A model generated the notes under the pieces. The model saw only the letters and a list, made by a program, of their open reading frames with translations. It did no database searches and was not told where the DNA came from. From Bacillota bacterium (GTDB taxonomy: Bacteria; Bacillota; Clostridia; Lachnospirales; Lachnospiraceae), in assembly GCA_023398375.1 (NCBI GenBank), contig JAEWSH010000059.1, positions 1 through 23,682 of the forward strand: a DNA stretch of 23,682 nucleotides, given 5' to 3'. Below, one piece after another: positions 13,929-22,297 of this stretch. The position numbers were made by a program, and so were the translations under genes. How positions within the stretch are numbered: the stretch's first letter is position 1; the number at the start of each line of letters is the position of its first letter.

Positions 13929-15695
13929 ATGACAATACGGGATTACTTAAATGATAAGAAACTGATCTGTGACGGTGCATTTGGAACGTATTTTGCGGCA
14001 ATAGGGGAAACTGGATTGCCGGAGAAGGCAAATATAGAAAATCCTTCAGTTGTGTTAAAGATTCATCAGGAATATATTAAAGCAGGTGCAAGATTGATTC
14101 GTACAAATACTTTCGCTGCAAATACGAGAACATTATCTTGCGATAAAAAAACATTGTCAGATAATATTAATGCTGCCTATCAATTGGCTATGCAGGCAGC
14201 TAAAACAGTTGAAGATACGGTATATGTTGCAGGTGATATAGGTCCCTTGCCTGATATGCGTACGTTAGAAGAAACGGAAATTTATGAGGAATATTGTTTT
14301 ATTTGTGATACCTTTATTAAGGCAGGAGCGCAAATTCTGATTTTTGAGACCATGCGGAATCTGGACGTGATTGATCGGATCATAGAAGATGTGAAAAAAG
14401 AACATCCGGACTTATTTATCATTGTACAGTTCTGCGTAAATCAACATGGATATACAGAAACAGGAATGAATGCGAAGCGTTTACTGGAAAAAGTGTCACA
14501 AATGCAGACTATTGAAGCAACAGGCTTTAATTGTGGTGTGGGGCCGGGACATTTGTATCAGATCCTGACACAACTGAACCTGGATATTGGTAAAAAAATC
14601 ATTGCATTACCGAATGCAAGTTATCCTAAAAGTATTCAGGACAGATTGGTTTTTATGGAAAACATGGATTATTTTGTTGGTAAAATAAAGGATATCGCAG
14701 CACTTGGTGTTACTATTCTGGGAGGATGCTGTGGTACCAATCCAAAATATATCGAGAAAATAGCGGGCACAGTTCAGCTGGAAGGTAATATGGGGAACTG
14801 TGTGCATATGAGATACAAAAAGGCAGAAGCGCATACCAAGAAAGAAAATGGTTTTTTTGCGGAGAAGAAAAAGGGTGAAAAATTAATTGCAGTAGAGCTT
14901 TCTCCGCCACCCAATGCAGATTTTGAAAAAATTATGGATTCTGCTAATATTTTGAAGAATAGTAATGTCGATGTGATTACTTTTCCTGATTCACCTTCAG
15001 GAAGAACACGGGCGGACTCTATATTGATGGCTGTAAAAGTGGCAAACGAAGTAAAGATGACAGTTATGCCTCATATCTGCTGTCGTGATAAAAATGCGAT
15101 TGCGATGCGCTCACAACTATTGGGTGCACATATTAACGGAGTCAAAAATTTATTGGTAATTACCGGTGATCCGGTACCGACAACAGTAAGGCAGGAGATT
15201 AAAAGTGTTTTTAACTTTGAATCAGTGGGTGTAATGCGCACGATTCAGGAGATGAATAGAGAACAGTTTGCAGATGATGAAATGATATATGGCGGAGCCC
15301 TGAACCATAATCGCCCTAACATTGAAGTGGAGATTGGCAGAATGCGGAAGAAGATTGAAGCTGGTGCCCAGTTTTTTATGACGCAACCATTGTTTAGCGA
15401 GGCAGAAGTGGAACGCCTTCGTTATATTAAGTCCCAAATTAATACCAGGATCATTTGCGGAGTAATGCCTCTCATAAGTAAGAAAAATGCGGTCTTCATG
15501 AAGAATGAAATGGCTGGAATCGATATACCGGATGATGTGATCGCAAAGTTTGAAGACGATATGACCAGAGAAGAAGGAGAAACAACCGGTGTATCAATTG
15601 TAAGAAATATCATGAATTTAACGGAAGATTTTGTGGATGGATATTATTTTTCAATTCCATTTAACAGGGTATACTTATTAAAACAAATGTTATAA
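13929..15695 (+). CDS. Bifunctional homocysteine S-methyltransferase / methylenetetrahydrofolate reductase (YitJ-like)
   Basis: A 588-residue fusion. Residues about 1-285 form a homocysteine methyltransferase barrel with CDGAFGT near the N-terminus and the three zinc-binding cysteines at Cys202 (GFNCGVGP), Cys267 and Cys268 (GGCCGTNP). Residues about 315-588 form a MetF-type flavoprotein domain, with AVELSPPPNADFEKI, the VMPHICCRDKN segment and NLLVITGDP, which reduces methylenetetrahydrofolate. One protein can thus both make the methyl donor and contribute to methionine synthesis. There is no cobalamin-binding domain. It resembles B. subtilis YitJ. The preferred start follows GGAATACGGAATAG. 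No SAM riboswitch or T-box was recognised upstream; the 684-bp gap instead holds palindromic elements. The hypothetical gene downstream is probably cotranscribed (gap about 20 nt). Confidence 0.93.
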   Translation: MTIRDYLNDKKLICDGAFGTYFAAIGETGLPEKANIENPSVVLKIHQEYIKAGARLIRTNTFAANTRTLSCDKKTLSDNINAAYQLAMQAAKTVEDTVYVAGDIGPLPDMRTLEETEIYEEYCFICDTFIKAGAQILIFETMRNLDVIDRIIEDVKKEHPDLFIIVQFCVNQHGYTETGMNAKRLLEKVSQMQTIEATGFNCGVGPGHLYQILTQLNLDIGKKIIALPNASYPKSIQDRLVFMENMDYFVGKIKDIAALGVTILGGCCGTNPKYIEKIAGTVQLEGNMGNCVHMRYKKAEAHTKKENGFFAEKKKGEKLIAVELSPPPNADFEKIMDSANILKNSNVDVITFPDSPSGRTRADSILMAVKVANEVKMTVMPHICCRDKNAIAMRSQLLGAHINGVKNLLVITGDPVPTTVRQEIKSVFNFESVGVMRTIQEMNREQFADDEMIYGGALNHNRPNIEVEIGRMRKKIEAGAQFFMTQPLFSEAEVERLRYIKSQINTRIICGVMPLISKKNAVFMKNEMAGIDIPDDVIAKFEDDMTREEGETTGVSIVRNIMNLTEDFVDGYYFSIPFNRVYLLKQML

Positions 15696-15716
15696 GCATC
15701 GAAGGAGTGAATGGTC

Positions 15717-16319
15717 ATGTTTAGAATACAAATAGAAATAAGCAATGTGAATTATGATACTATGTTGGATACTTTTATGGAGCAGATAAAACAACAGCAG
15801 CAGAATGGAATGCTGGGGGGGATGAAAATTCCACCGATGATAAATATGGATTTTCTGAAAATGATGCCACAGGAAACAAAGGATGCTATGGTAGCCAGTG
15901 CAATCAATGCGGAGCAACAAAGAATGACAGATATGATAGAAATGTTTGCAGAAAAGTCAGGACTGAAAATGAAAATTCATCAATTGCATGTCTTATGTGT
16001 AAAGGAAGCGAACTGCGGGATACGGATTAATCTGGATGTTACTTCCGTTGATTATCTCACATCAATTGACAAAATAGCAGATTTTTTAATTGAAGAAGAA
16101 GACCTGAGATCTGTTATGGGGGAGTGCTATCAGGAAGGAATCACAGTGCCAGAAGCAGCAGCTTATATGAAACAGCAGGATGAGAAGAAGCAGGAATTTT
16201 TTGTATTAAAAAGCCTGAGTAACAGAAAAAAAGAGATTATGAAAAAGTTGGTATCTATGGCTGCTGATAACGGTATGCATCTTGAATTATCGAATATCCG
16301 ATTTATGCTCCAGTCATAA
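15717..16319 (+). CDS. Hypothetical protein, unrecognised family
   Basis: A 200-residue, soluble-looking protein with no signal peptide or membrane segment. The N-terminal part is rich in Gln and Met (KQQQQNGMLGGMKIPPM, then MDFLKMMPQ). The middle is helical (MTDMIEMFAEKSGLKMKI) and is followed by a strand-like MKIHQLHVLCVKEANCGIRI. The C-terminal half is charged and helical and ends ELSNIRFMLQS. The start at 15717 is preferred over the in-frame ATG at 15711, because AAGGAG (15702-15707) would be only 3 nt from the first but 9 nt from the second. It lies between the methionine gene and rqcH with short gaps, so cotranscription is likely. I cannot assign a function, and the neighbourhood does not decide one. 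Confidence 0.75.
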   Translation: MFRIQIEISNVNYDTMLDTFMEQIKQQQQNGMLGGMKIPPMINMDFLKMMPQETKDAMVASAINAEQQRMTDMIEMFAEKSGLKMKIHQLHVLCVKEANCGIRINLDVTSVDYLTSIDKIADFLIEEEDLRSVMGECYQEGITVPEAAAYMKQQDEKKQEFFVLKSLSNRKKEIMKKLVSMAADNGMHLELSNIRFMLQS

Positions 16320-16336
16320 AAAAGTGAGGTTGAGAA

Positions 16337-18076
16337 ATGGCGTTTGATGGAATAACAATTGCAAATGTTGTGAAGGAATGTAAGGACAGATTAGCCGGCG
16401 GCAGAATCTATAAGATAGCCCAGCCGGAGAAGGATGAATTATTATTGACGATAAAGGCCGGAGGAAAAGACCAGTATCGTTTATTACTATCTGCAGATGC
16501 ATCCCTTCCGCTTATTTATTTTACGAAAAATAATAAGCCGAGTCCGATGACAGCGCCCAACTTTTGTATGCTTCTTAGAAAGCACTTGCAGAATGCAAGG
16601 ATTATAAGCATTACGCAGCCGGGGCTGGAACGCGTTGTAAAGATGGAACTGGAGCATTTGAATGAACTTGGGGATATCTGCCGTAAATATCTGATTGTTG
16701 AGATTATGGGAAAACATAGTAATATTATATTCTGTGATAATAACAATAAGATTATTGACAGTATCAAACATATTTCAGGAATGGTGAGTTCAGTACGTGA
16801 AGTACTTCCGGGAAGAGATTATTTTATTCCAGAGACACAGGATAAAAAGAATCCGCTGGAAGTCGGAGAGCCATCTTTTAAAGAGGCATTGCAGATAAAA
16901 TCATTGCCGGTTTATAAGGCAATTTATACCTCCTTTACAGGAATATCACCAGTTGTGTCGCATGAGATCTGTAACTTGTCCGGTGTCGATCCATCACTGC
17001 CAACAAACGCAATAGGAGAAGCGCAGATAGAATCATTATATCTGGCTTTTTGTAAAGTATTGCAATATGTTAAGGAAGAAACATTTATACCGAATATTGT
17101 ATATGAAAATGGAGGGCCGATCGAATACGCCTCGATTCCGCTAACGATATATGCAGAAGAGGAAACAAAGCAATTTCCTTCTATATCTGAATTATTGGAA
17201 CTATATTATGCTGAAAAAAATACAATCACAAGAATTCGGCAGAAATCAGTTGATTTGAGAAGAATTGTGCAAACAGCATTAGAGCGTAATGTAAAAAAAT
17301 ACGATATTCAAAGAAAGCAAATGCAGGATACCGAAAAAAAAGAGAAACTGAAAATATATGGTGAGTTATTGAATACTTATGGATATGAGGTAGAAACCGG
17401 AGCAAAATCCATGGAAGCTTTGAATTATTATACGAATGAGATAATTACGATTCCCTTGGATCCATTGCTGTCACCGGGAGAAAATGCTAAAAAGTATTTT
17501 GAAAAATATGGAAAATTAAAAAGAACATATGAAGCATTGACGGAATTGACGAAGGAAACTAAAGAAGAAATCGAGCATTTGGAATCTATTAGCACAGCTT
17601 TGGATATTGCATTGCAGGAAGAGGATTTGGTTCAAATTAAAGAAGAACTGACGCAAAGTGGATACATTCGAAGAAAAGGAAATGCAAAAAAGCAAAAAAT
17701 TACAAGTAAGCCGTTTCATTATATCAGCAGTGATGGATTTCATATTTATGTAGGAAAGAATAATTTCCAAAATGATGAATTGACTTTCCAGTTTGCAATT
17801 GGTAATGACTGGTGGTTCCACGCAAAAGGAATTCCAGGCTCCCATGTTGTTGTAAAAACGAATGGTGATCAAATGCCGGATCGTACGTATGAAGAAGCTG
17901 GAAAACTGGCTGCCTATTATTCCAAAGGAAAAGGACAGGAGAAAATAGAGATTGATTATACTGAGAAGAAGAATGTAAAGAAACCAAGTGGCGGGAAACC
18001 GGGATTTGTTGTTTATTATACAAATTATTCCTTGATGATTGATTCTGATATCAGCGGAATACAGGAAGTAAAATAA
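16337..18076 (+). CDS. rqcH: Ribosome quality control protein RqcH (NFACT / Rqc2 homologue)
   Basis: A 579-residue protein that binds split 50S subunits carrying stalled peptidyl-tRNA and adds C-terminal alanine tails that mark the chain for degradation. The NFACT-N domain starts MAFDGITIANVVKECKDRL. It continues through LLLSADASLP and PNFCMLLRKHL (75-85). Two long helices with helix-hairpin-helix segments occupy about 200-440, including the coiled coil LTKETKEEIEHLESI. The NFACT-R domain follows (about 455-579), with FHIYVGKNNFQND, the highly conserved DWWFHAKGIPGSHVV, and KPGFVVYY. At the conserved Asp-Arg pair needed for tailing, I read Glu98-Arg99 (GLERVVK). This is a conservative change. 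The protein was formerly annotated as fibronectin-binding protein FbpA. GTGAGGTTGAG precedes the ATG. Confidence 0.95.
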   Translation: MAFDGITIANVVKECKDRLAGGRIYKIAQPEKDELLLTIKAGGKDQYRLLLSADASLPLIYFTKNNKPSPMTAPNFCMLLRKHLQNARIISITQPGLERVVKMELEHLNELGDICRKYLIVEIMGKHSNIIFCDNNNKIIDSIKHISGMVSSVREVLPGRDYFIPETQDKKNPLEVGEPSFKEALQIKSLPVYKAIYTSFTGISPVVSHEICNLSGVDPSLPTNAIGEAQIESLYLAFCKVLQYVKEETFIPNIVYENGGPIEYASIPLTIYAEEETKQFPSISELLELYYAEKNTITRIRQKSVDLRRIVQTALERNVKKYDIQRKQMQDTEKKEKLKIYGELLNTYGYEVETGAKSMEALNYYTNEIITIPLDPLLSPGENAKKYFEKYGKLKRTYEALTELTKETKEEIEHLESISTALDIALQEEDLVQIKEELTQSGYIRRKGNAKKQKITSKPFHYISSDGFHIYVGKNNFQNDELTFQFAIGNDWWFHAKGIPGSHVVVKTNGDQMPDRTYEEAGKLAAYYSKGKGQEKIEIDYTEKKNVKKPSGGKPGFVVYYTNYSLMIDSDISGIQEVK

Positions 18077-18103
18077 GGACTTAGATGAAATCAAGTATTG
18101 TTC

Positions 18104-18132
18104 TTGACGATAAGTGGTACTTGCACTATAAT
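18104..18132 (+). promoter_or_regulatory. Sigma-A promoter of the yicC-remA-gmk-rpoZ operon
   Basis: TTGACG (18104-18109) and a perfect TATAAT (18127-18132) are separated by exactly 17 nt, with TTGC just upstream of the -10. It lies 28 nt after rqcH ends and about 70 nt before yicC, so the operon has its own strong vegetative promoter. Confidence 0.85.
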
Positions 18133-18201
18133 AAAATGAAGTGTGTGGCTGTTGATTTAATGTACAGTTAACATTTCTAATTTGATAAAAGAGGGAAGTA
18201 C

Positions 18202-19080
18202 ATGATTAAGAGCATGACCGGATTCGGAAGATGTGAAGCTGCAGAAGGCAGCCGAAAATTCACAGTCGAGATGAAATCAGTTAATCATCGTTATCTTGAT
18301 GCAAATATCAAGATGCCAAAAAAACTTAATTTTTTTGAATCATCTATCCGCAATCTATTAAAGAAGTATATTCAGAGAGGTAAAGTTGATATTTTTATTA
18401 CCTATGAAGACTTTAGTGAGAACAATGTCTGTATCAAATACAATGCAGATGTAGCAAAAGAGTACATGAAATATTTACAACAAATGGCTCAGGAATTTGG
18501 ATTGGATAACGATGTCCGTATATCTTCACTGTCAAGGTATCCCGAAGTATTTACGATGGAAGAACAGACCATTGACGAAGAAGAGATTTGGAAGGGACTG
18601 GAGAAAGCGCTGGAAGGTGCGGCAGAAGGTTTTGTAGAGACTAGAATCATAGAGGGAGAACATCTGAAGAAAGATTTATTAAATAAATTAGATTCTATGC
18701 TGGAACTTGTTACGTTCATTTCAGACAGAACGCCTCAGATTATTGCAGAATATAAAGCAAAACTTACCGAAAAAGTAACAGATCTGTTAGAAGATACTAA
18801 AGTGGATGAAAATAGATTATTAATGGAAGTAACTATTTTTGCAGATAAAGTATGCGTGGATGAAGAGATCGTTCGTTTAAAAAGCCATATAGAAACAACA
18901 AAAAATACATTGATAGAGGGCGGCAGCATAGGTCGTAAGCTTGACTTTATTGCACAAGAAATGAATCGTGAAGCAAATACGATTCTTTCCAAAGCGAGTG
19001 ATCTTGAGATATCAAACCGTGCAATCGAACTTAAGACTGAAATTGAAAAAGTGAGAGAACAGATTCAGAATATAGAATAG
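18202..19080 (+). CDS. yicC: YicC/YloC family endoribonuclease
   Basis: A 292-residue protein of the YicC family. The N-terminal half opens MIKSMTGFGRCEAAEGSRKF and VNHRYLDANIKMPK, as in family members. The C-terminal DUF1732 region includes GRKLDFIAQEMNREANTILS and SDLEISNRAIELKTEIEKVR, with the conserved Glu/Asn/Arg cluster. E. coli YicC and B. subtilis YloC have been shown to act as endoribonucleases, with divalent metal. The gene is full length. AGAGGGAAG precedes the ATG at good spacing. It heads the conserved yicC/yloC-remA-gmk-rpoZ operon, with remA starting 12 nt after its stop. Confidence 0.94.
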   Translation: MIKSMTGFGRCEAAEGSRKFTVEMKSVNHRYLDANIKMPKKLNFFESSIRNLLKKYIQRGKVDIFITYEDFSENNVCIKYNADVAKEYMKYLQQMAQEFGLDNDVRISSLSRYPEVFTMEEQTIDEEEIWKGLEKALEGAAEGFVETRIIEGEHLKKDLLNKLDSMLELVTFISDRTPQIIAEYKAKLTEKVTDLLEDTKVDENRLLMEVTIFADKVCVDEEIVRLKSHIETTKNTLIEGGSIGRKLDFIAQEMNREANTILSKASDLEISNRAIELKTEIEKVREQIQNIE

Positions 19081-19092
19081 TGGTGGGCATGA

Positions 19093-19353
19093 ATGAATAA
19101 GCTGATTCATATAGGTTTTGGCAATATTGTGAATACAAGTAAGATTATTGCAATTGTCAGTCCCGATTCGGCACCGGTCAAACGCATGGTGCAAAAATCA
19201 AAAGAAACAGGGATGGCAATAGACGCAACGCAGGGAAGAAAGACAAAATCCGTATTGGTCATGTCGAATAACCAGTTGGTATTATCAGCACTTTTACCTG
19301 AGACAATTGCTGGACGGGCACAAATAGAGAGTGAAGATGATAATGAAGAATAA
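19093..19353 (+). CDS. remA: Extracellular matrix regulator RemA (DUF370)
   Basis: An 86-residue member of the RemA/YlzA family, in which B. subtilis RemA is a DNA-binding activator of matrix and osmoprotection genes. The family signature is visible: HIGFGNIVNTSKIIAIVSPD, PVKRMVQKSKETGMAIDATQGRKTKSV (cited in parts) and VLVMSNNQLVLSAL. It ends with an acidic tail. The start at 19093 follows GGTGGG. An overlapping ATG at 19089 is out of frame and closes after three codons. The gene overlaps the gmk start region by about 17 nt. Whether it controls matrix here is inference; in Clostridia its targets are poorly known. Confidence 0.94.
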   Translation: MNKLIHIGFGNIVNTSKIIAIVSPDSAPVKRMVQKSKETGMAIDATQGRKTKSVLVMSNNQLVLSALLPETIAGRAQIESEDDNEE

Positions 19354-19978
19354 AAAGGGTATCTTAGTAGTTGTGTCTGGTTTTTCGGGAGCTGGTAAGG
19401 GAACCGTAATGAAACAATTACTTCGCACATATGATAATTATGCATTGTCCGTATCTATGGCAACCAGACAGCCAAGACCGGGAGAAGTAGACGGCAAAGA
19501 TTATTTCTTTGTATCGAGTCAGGTGTTTGAAGAACAGATACAAAGAGAAGGATTCATAGAATATGCACAGTATTGTGGCAACTATTATGGAACTCCGAAA
19601 ACGTATGTGGAAGATCAACTTGCTAAAGGCAAAGATGTGATTCTTGAAATTGAAATTCAGGGAGCGTTGAAAATCAAGGAGCATTTTGAAACTGCATTGT
19701 TGGTTTTTGTAATGCCGCCCAGTGTAAAGGAATTAGAAAAACGTCTGATGGGGCGAGGAACAGAAAAACCGGAAGTGATTCATCAAAGGCTCTCGAGAGC
19801 TGACGAAGAAGCAGAAGGAATTGAAAATTACGATTATATTGTAATTAATGATGATTTGAACGTATGCGTGAAGGAATTGCATTCCATCATTACGGTTGCA
19901 CATAATGCACCGTCACGTAATGCAGAATTCATACAATCAATAAGAGAAGATTTGGACCAACTTTCGAAAGGAGAATAA
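19337..19978 (+). CDS. gmk: Guanylate kinase
   Basis: About 213 residues; it transfers phosphate from ATP to GMP or dGMP to make (d)GDP and so sets the GTP and (p)ppGpp pool. The P-loop GFSGAGKGTVMKQL lies at about 15-28. SVSMATRQPRPGEVDGKDYFF is the GMP-binding segment, and the lid has RGTEKPEVIHQRL. Three in-frame starts are possible (GTG 19331, ATG 19337, ATG 19343), all inside the end of remA. 19337 is chosen for the AGAGAG at 19326-19331, but 19343 is nearly as good. The rpoZ start lies 1 nt after its stop, and the AAAGGAG for rpoZ is within gmk. Confidence 0.95.
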   Translation: MIMKNKKGILVVVSGFSGAGKGTVMKQLLRTYDNYALSVSMATRQPRPGEVDGKDYFFVSSQVFEEQIQREGFIEYAQYCGNYYGTPKTYVEDQLAKGKDVILEIEIQGALKIKEHFETALLVFVMPPSVKELEKRLMGRGTEKPEVIHQRLSRADEEAEGIENYDYIVINDDLNVCVKELHSIITVAHNAPSRNAEFIQSIREDLDQLSKGE

Positions 19979-19979
19979 T

Positions 19980-20216
19980 ATGTTACATCCATCTTACACA
20001 GATTTAATGAACGTAGTGAATAGTGAGGTAGAACAAGGAGAACAATTGGTTGTTAATAGTAGATATTCTATTGTTATGGCAACTTCAAAAAGAGCTAGAC
20101 AAATTATTGGCGGGGAGGATCCACTGGTTAATGGGGCTGGCAAGAAACCTTTGTCAATAGCAGTAGAAGAATTAAATCAGTCTAAAATTAAGATCACTGG
20201 CGTTGAAGAGGAATAG
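19980..20216 (+). CDS. rpoZ: RNA polymerase omega subunit
   Basis: A 78-residue omega subunit that helps assemble and stabilise RNA polymerase by binding the beta-prime subunit. The family core NSRYSIVMATSKRARQI (about residues 26-42) is present, followed by KKPLSIAVEELNQSKIKI. Length is typical for Firmicutes (about 67-90). It is the last gene of the yicC operon, with a strong terminator 12 nt downstream. In some bacteria omega takes part in the ppGpp response, which fits with gmk next door, although that regulation is not visible here. Confidence 0.93.
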   Translation: MLHPSYTDLMNVVNSEVEQGEQLVVNSRYSIVMATSKRARQIIGGEDPLVNGAGKKPLSIAVEELNQSKIKITGVEEE

Positions 20217-20227
20217 AAGGTAGCTTT

Positions 20228-20261
20228 GGGAGAAATGACATAAGGTGATTTCTCCTTTTTT
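20228..20261 (+). terminator. Rho-independent terminator after rpoZ
   Basis: GGAGAAAT (20229-20236) pairs perfectly with ATTTCTCC (20248-20255) and is followed by six T. It ends the yicC-remA-gmk-rpoZ operon. Confidence 0.93.
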
Positions 20262-20262
20262 A

Positions 20263-20323
20263 CGCGAGTAATGAGGGAAATGTTCTGCTGGCAGAAGTAT
20301 TTGGCAACTGCCGCGATAGTGAT
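20263..20323. repeat. Interspersed post-terminator repeat, copy B
   Basis: Matches 9511-9571 at 51 of 61 positions by eye, in the same orientation, beginning 1 nt after the terminator T-run. Its centre is TTCTGC-TG-GCAGAA, and it also carries GGCAACTGCC, which is degenerate in copy A. A possible promoter for rimO starts inside it. Confidence 0.8.
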
Positions 20324-20328
20324 ATTAT
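20301..20328 (+). promoter_or_regulatory. Possible sigma-A promoter for rimO
   Basis: TTGGCA (20301-20306) and TATTAT (20323-20328) are 16 nt apart. The -35 lies inside repeat copy B. It is the best candidate between the rpoZ terminator and rimO, which otherwise lacks a promoter. Confidence 0.4.
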
Positions 20329-20361
20329 TAGATAAAAAATAAAAAAGACAGGAAAGTATAT

Positions 20362-21690
20362 ATGAATTTATTATTTGTATCTTTAGGTTGCGATAAGAAC
20401 CTTGTGGATTCAGAAGTAATGCTGGGTATGTTGGTGGATAAGGGATATACCTTTACAGATGATGAAAAGGAAGCAGAAGTTATTGTAGTGAATAGTTGCT
20501 GTTTTATTAATGATGCCAAAGAGGAAAGTATCAATACGATATTGGAAATGGCAGAATTAAAAAAGCATGGAAAGTGTAAGGCCCTGATTGTAACAGGATG
20601 TCTCGCACAGCGCTATCAGGATGAGATTCAATCAGAGATAGAAGAAGTGGATGCCATTATTGGAACCTCTGCAATTGAAAAGATCGTGGAAACGGTAGAA
20701 GAGGTTTTGGCCGGAAAAAGTGAGAATCATATTGCAGACATTAATGAGGCGCCTGTATATGGTAAAAAAAGAGTCAATACAACAGGAGGCCATTATGCGT
20801 ATTTGAAAATAGCTGAAGGGTGCGATAAACATTGCACCTATTGCATCATACCTAAAATACGTGGAAATTACAGAAGCATCCCAATGGAAAGCCTTATAAA
20901 AGAAGCCGAGCAGCTGGTAGAAAATGGCGCAAAAGAATTGATTCTGGTAGCACAGGAAACAACTGTATATGGCAGGGATATTTATGGTGAAAAAAAATTA
21001 CCGGAATTATTACAAAAATTATGCAAGATATCCGGCCTATATTGGATTCGTATTCTTTATTGCTATCCGGAGGAAATAACAGATGAATTGATTCAAGTGA
21101 TAAAAACTGAAAAGAAGATATGTCACTATCTGGATATGCCGATTCAGCATGCATCCGATCAAATATTAAAAAGAATGGGACGCAGGACAAACCAGGAAGA
21201 ATTAAGAACGATGATAGGAAAATTGAGAAAAGAAATTCCGGATATCTGCTTGCGGACTACGCTAATTACCGGGTTCCCAGGTGAGACAGAGAAGGAGCAT
21301 GAAGAGCTGTTGAACTTTGTGGATGAGATGGGATTTGACAGGCTTGGAGTCTTTACGTATTCACCGGAAGAGGACACCCCGGCAGCAGATATGGAAAACC
21401 AGGTTGAAGAGGATGTTAAAGTACAACATCAAACTGAAATCATGGAATTGCAGCAGGAGATTGCTTTTGAAAAAGCGGAAGCTATGATTGGAATGACAGT
21501 AGATGCAATCATAGAGGGAAAAGTAGCCGATGAGAATGCTTATGTGGCAAGGACCTACAAAGACGCGCCAAATGTGGATGGATTTTTATTTATTAATACT
21601 GCCAGAGCGCTAATGACAGGTGATTATGTTATTGCTAAAATAACAGGTTCTAATGAGTATGATGTCATTGGGGAATTAATAGGAGAATAG
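20362..21690 (+). CDS. rimO: Ribosomal protein S12 methylthiotransferase RimO
   Basis: A 442-residue radical SAM enzyme that adds a methylthio group to Asp88 of ribosomal protein S12. The N-terminal UPF0004 domain binds one iron-sulfur cluster through Cys10 (SLGCDKNLVDSE), Cys46 (NSCCFINDAKEES) and Cys80 (TGCLAQRY). The radical SAM cluster motif is CDKHCTYC (Cys154, Cys158, Cys161). A C-terminal TRAM domain follows (about 375-442). SLGCDKNLVDSE and NSCCFINDAKEES favour RimO over MiaB or MtaB. AGGAAAG precedes the ATG. It starts a new transcription unit after the rpoZ terminator; pgsA follows 67 nt downstream. Confidence 0.95.
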   Translation: MNLLFVSLGCDKNLVDSEVMLGMLVDKGYTFTDDEKEAEVIVVNSCCFINDAKEESINTILEMAELKKHGKCKALIVTGCLAQRYQDEIQSEIEEVDAIIGTSAIEKIVETVEEVLAGKSENHIADINEAPVYGKKRVNTTGGHYAYLKIAEGCDKHCTYCIIPKIRGNYRSIPMESLIKEAEQLVENGAKELILVAQETTVYGRDIYGEKKLPELLQKLCKISGLYWIRILYCYPEEITDELIQVIKTEKKICHYLDMPIQHASDQILKRMGRRTNQEELRTMIGKLRKEIPDICLRTTLITGFPGETEKEHEELLNFVDEMGFDRLGVFTYSPEEDTPAADMENQVEEDVKVQHQTEIMELQQEIAFEKAEAMIGMTVDAIIEGKVADENAYVARTYKDAPNVDGFLFINTARALMTGDYVIAKITGSNEYDVIGELIGE

Positions 21691-21757
21691 ATATCATTAT
21701 ATATACAATGTACAAATATAGAAGATTCGATTGCGGTTGCAGTCAGGAGGATTTTAA

Positions 21758-22297
21758 ATGAATTTACCGAATAAATTAACATTATTACGTGTACTTATGA
21801 TTCCCTTTTTTGTTTTTTTTATATTGACAGATTATGCAGGCATGATATCAAAATGGATTGCACTTGCAATCTTTATTATTGCGAGTCTGACAGATTTACT
21901 GGATGGTAAAATTGCGAGAAAATATAATCTGGTAACGAATTTTGGAAAATTTATGGATCCGCTGGCGGACAAGTTATTGGTCAGTGCAGCCATGATCTGT
22001 CTGGTCGAAATGAGAAAATTACCCGCATGGATGGTCATAATTATTATAAGCAGGGAATTTATTATCAGTGGTTTTCGCTTGGTTGCGTCTGATAACGGGG
22101 TAGTCATTGCAGCAAGCTACTGGGGGAAATTCAAAACAACCTTCCAGATGATTATGATTTGTTTATTAATTGCTGATATTGAAATATTATCAGTATTTAC
22201 ACAGATCATAATATGGGCTGCCCTTTTGTTGACGGTAGTATCTTTGATAGATTATCTTATCAAAAATAAAAATGTAATGAAAGAGGATGTTAAGTGA
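21758..22297 (+). CDS. pgsA: CDP-diacylglycerol-glycerol-3-phosphate 3-phosphatidyltransferase
   Basis: A 179-residue integral membrane enzyme that makes phosphatidylglycerol phosphate, the first committed step to phosphatidylglycerol and cardiolipin. The CDP-alcohol phosphotransferase motif is complete: Asp46, Asp49-Gly50, Ala53-Arg54, Gly63, Asp67 and Asp71 (DLLDGKIARKYN, then GKFMDPLAD). Hydrophobic helices flank it, at about 10-24, 32-45, 73-95 and two more toward the C-terminus. The N-terminus MNLPNKLTLLRVLMIP is typical of PgsA. AGGAGG precedes the start. The stop TGA overlaps the cinA ATG by 1 nt, so the two are translationally coupled. Confidence 0.95.
   Translation: MNLPNKLTLLRVLMIPFFVFFILTDYAGMISKWIALAIFIIASLTDLLDGKIARKYNLVTNFGKFMDPLADKLLVSAAMICLVEMRKLPAWMVIIIISREFIISGFRLVASDNGVVIAASYWGKFKTTFQMIMICLLIADIEILSVFTQIIIWAALLLTVVSLIDYLIKNKNVMKEDVK

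Noticed and set aside
17516..18094. 192-codon open frame on the minus strand
   Set aside because: It lies wholly opposite rqcH, has no recognisable motifs and is a shadow of a well-supported gene.
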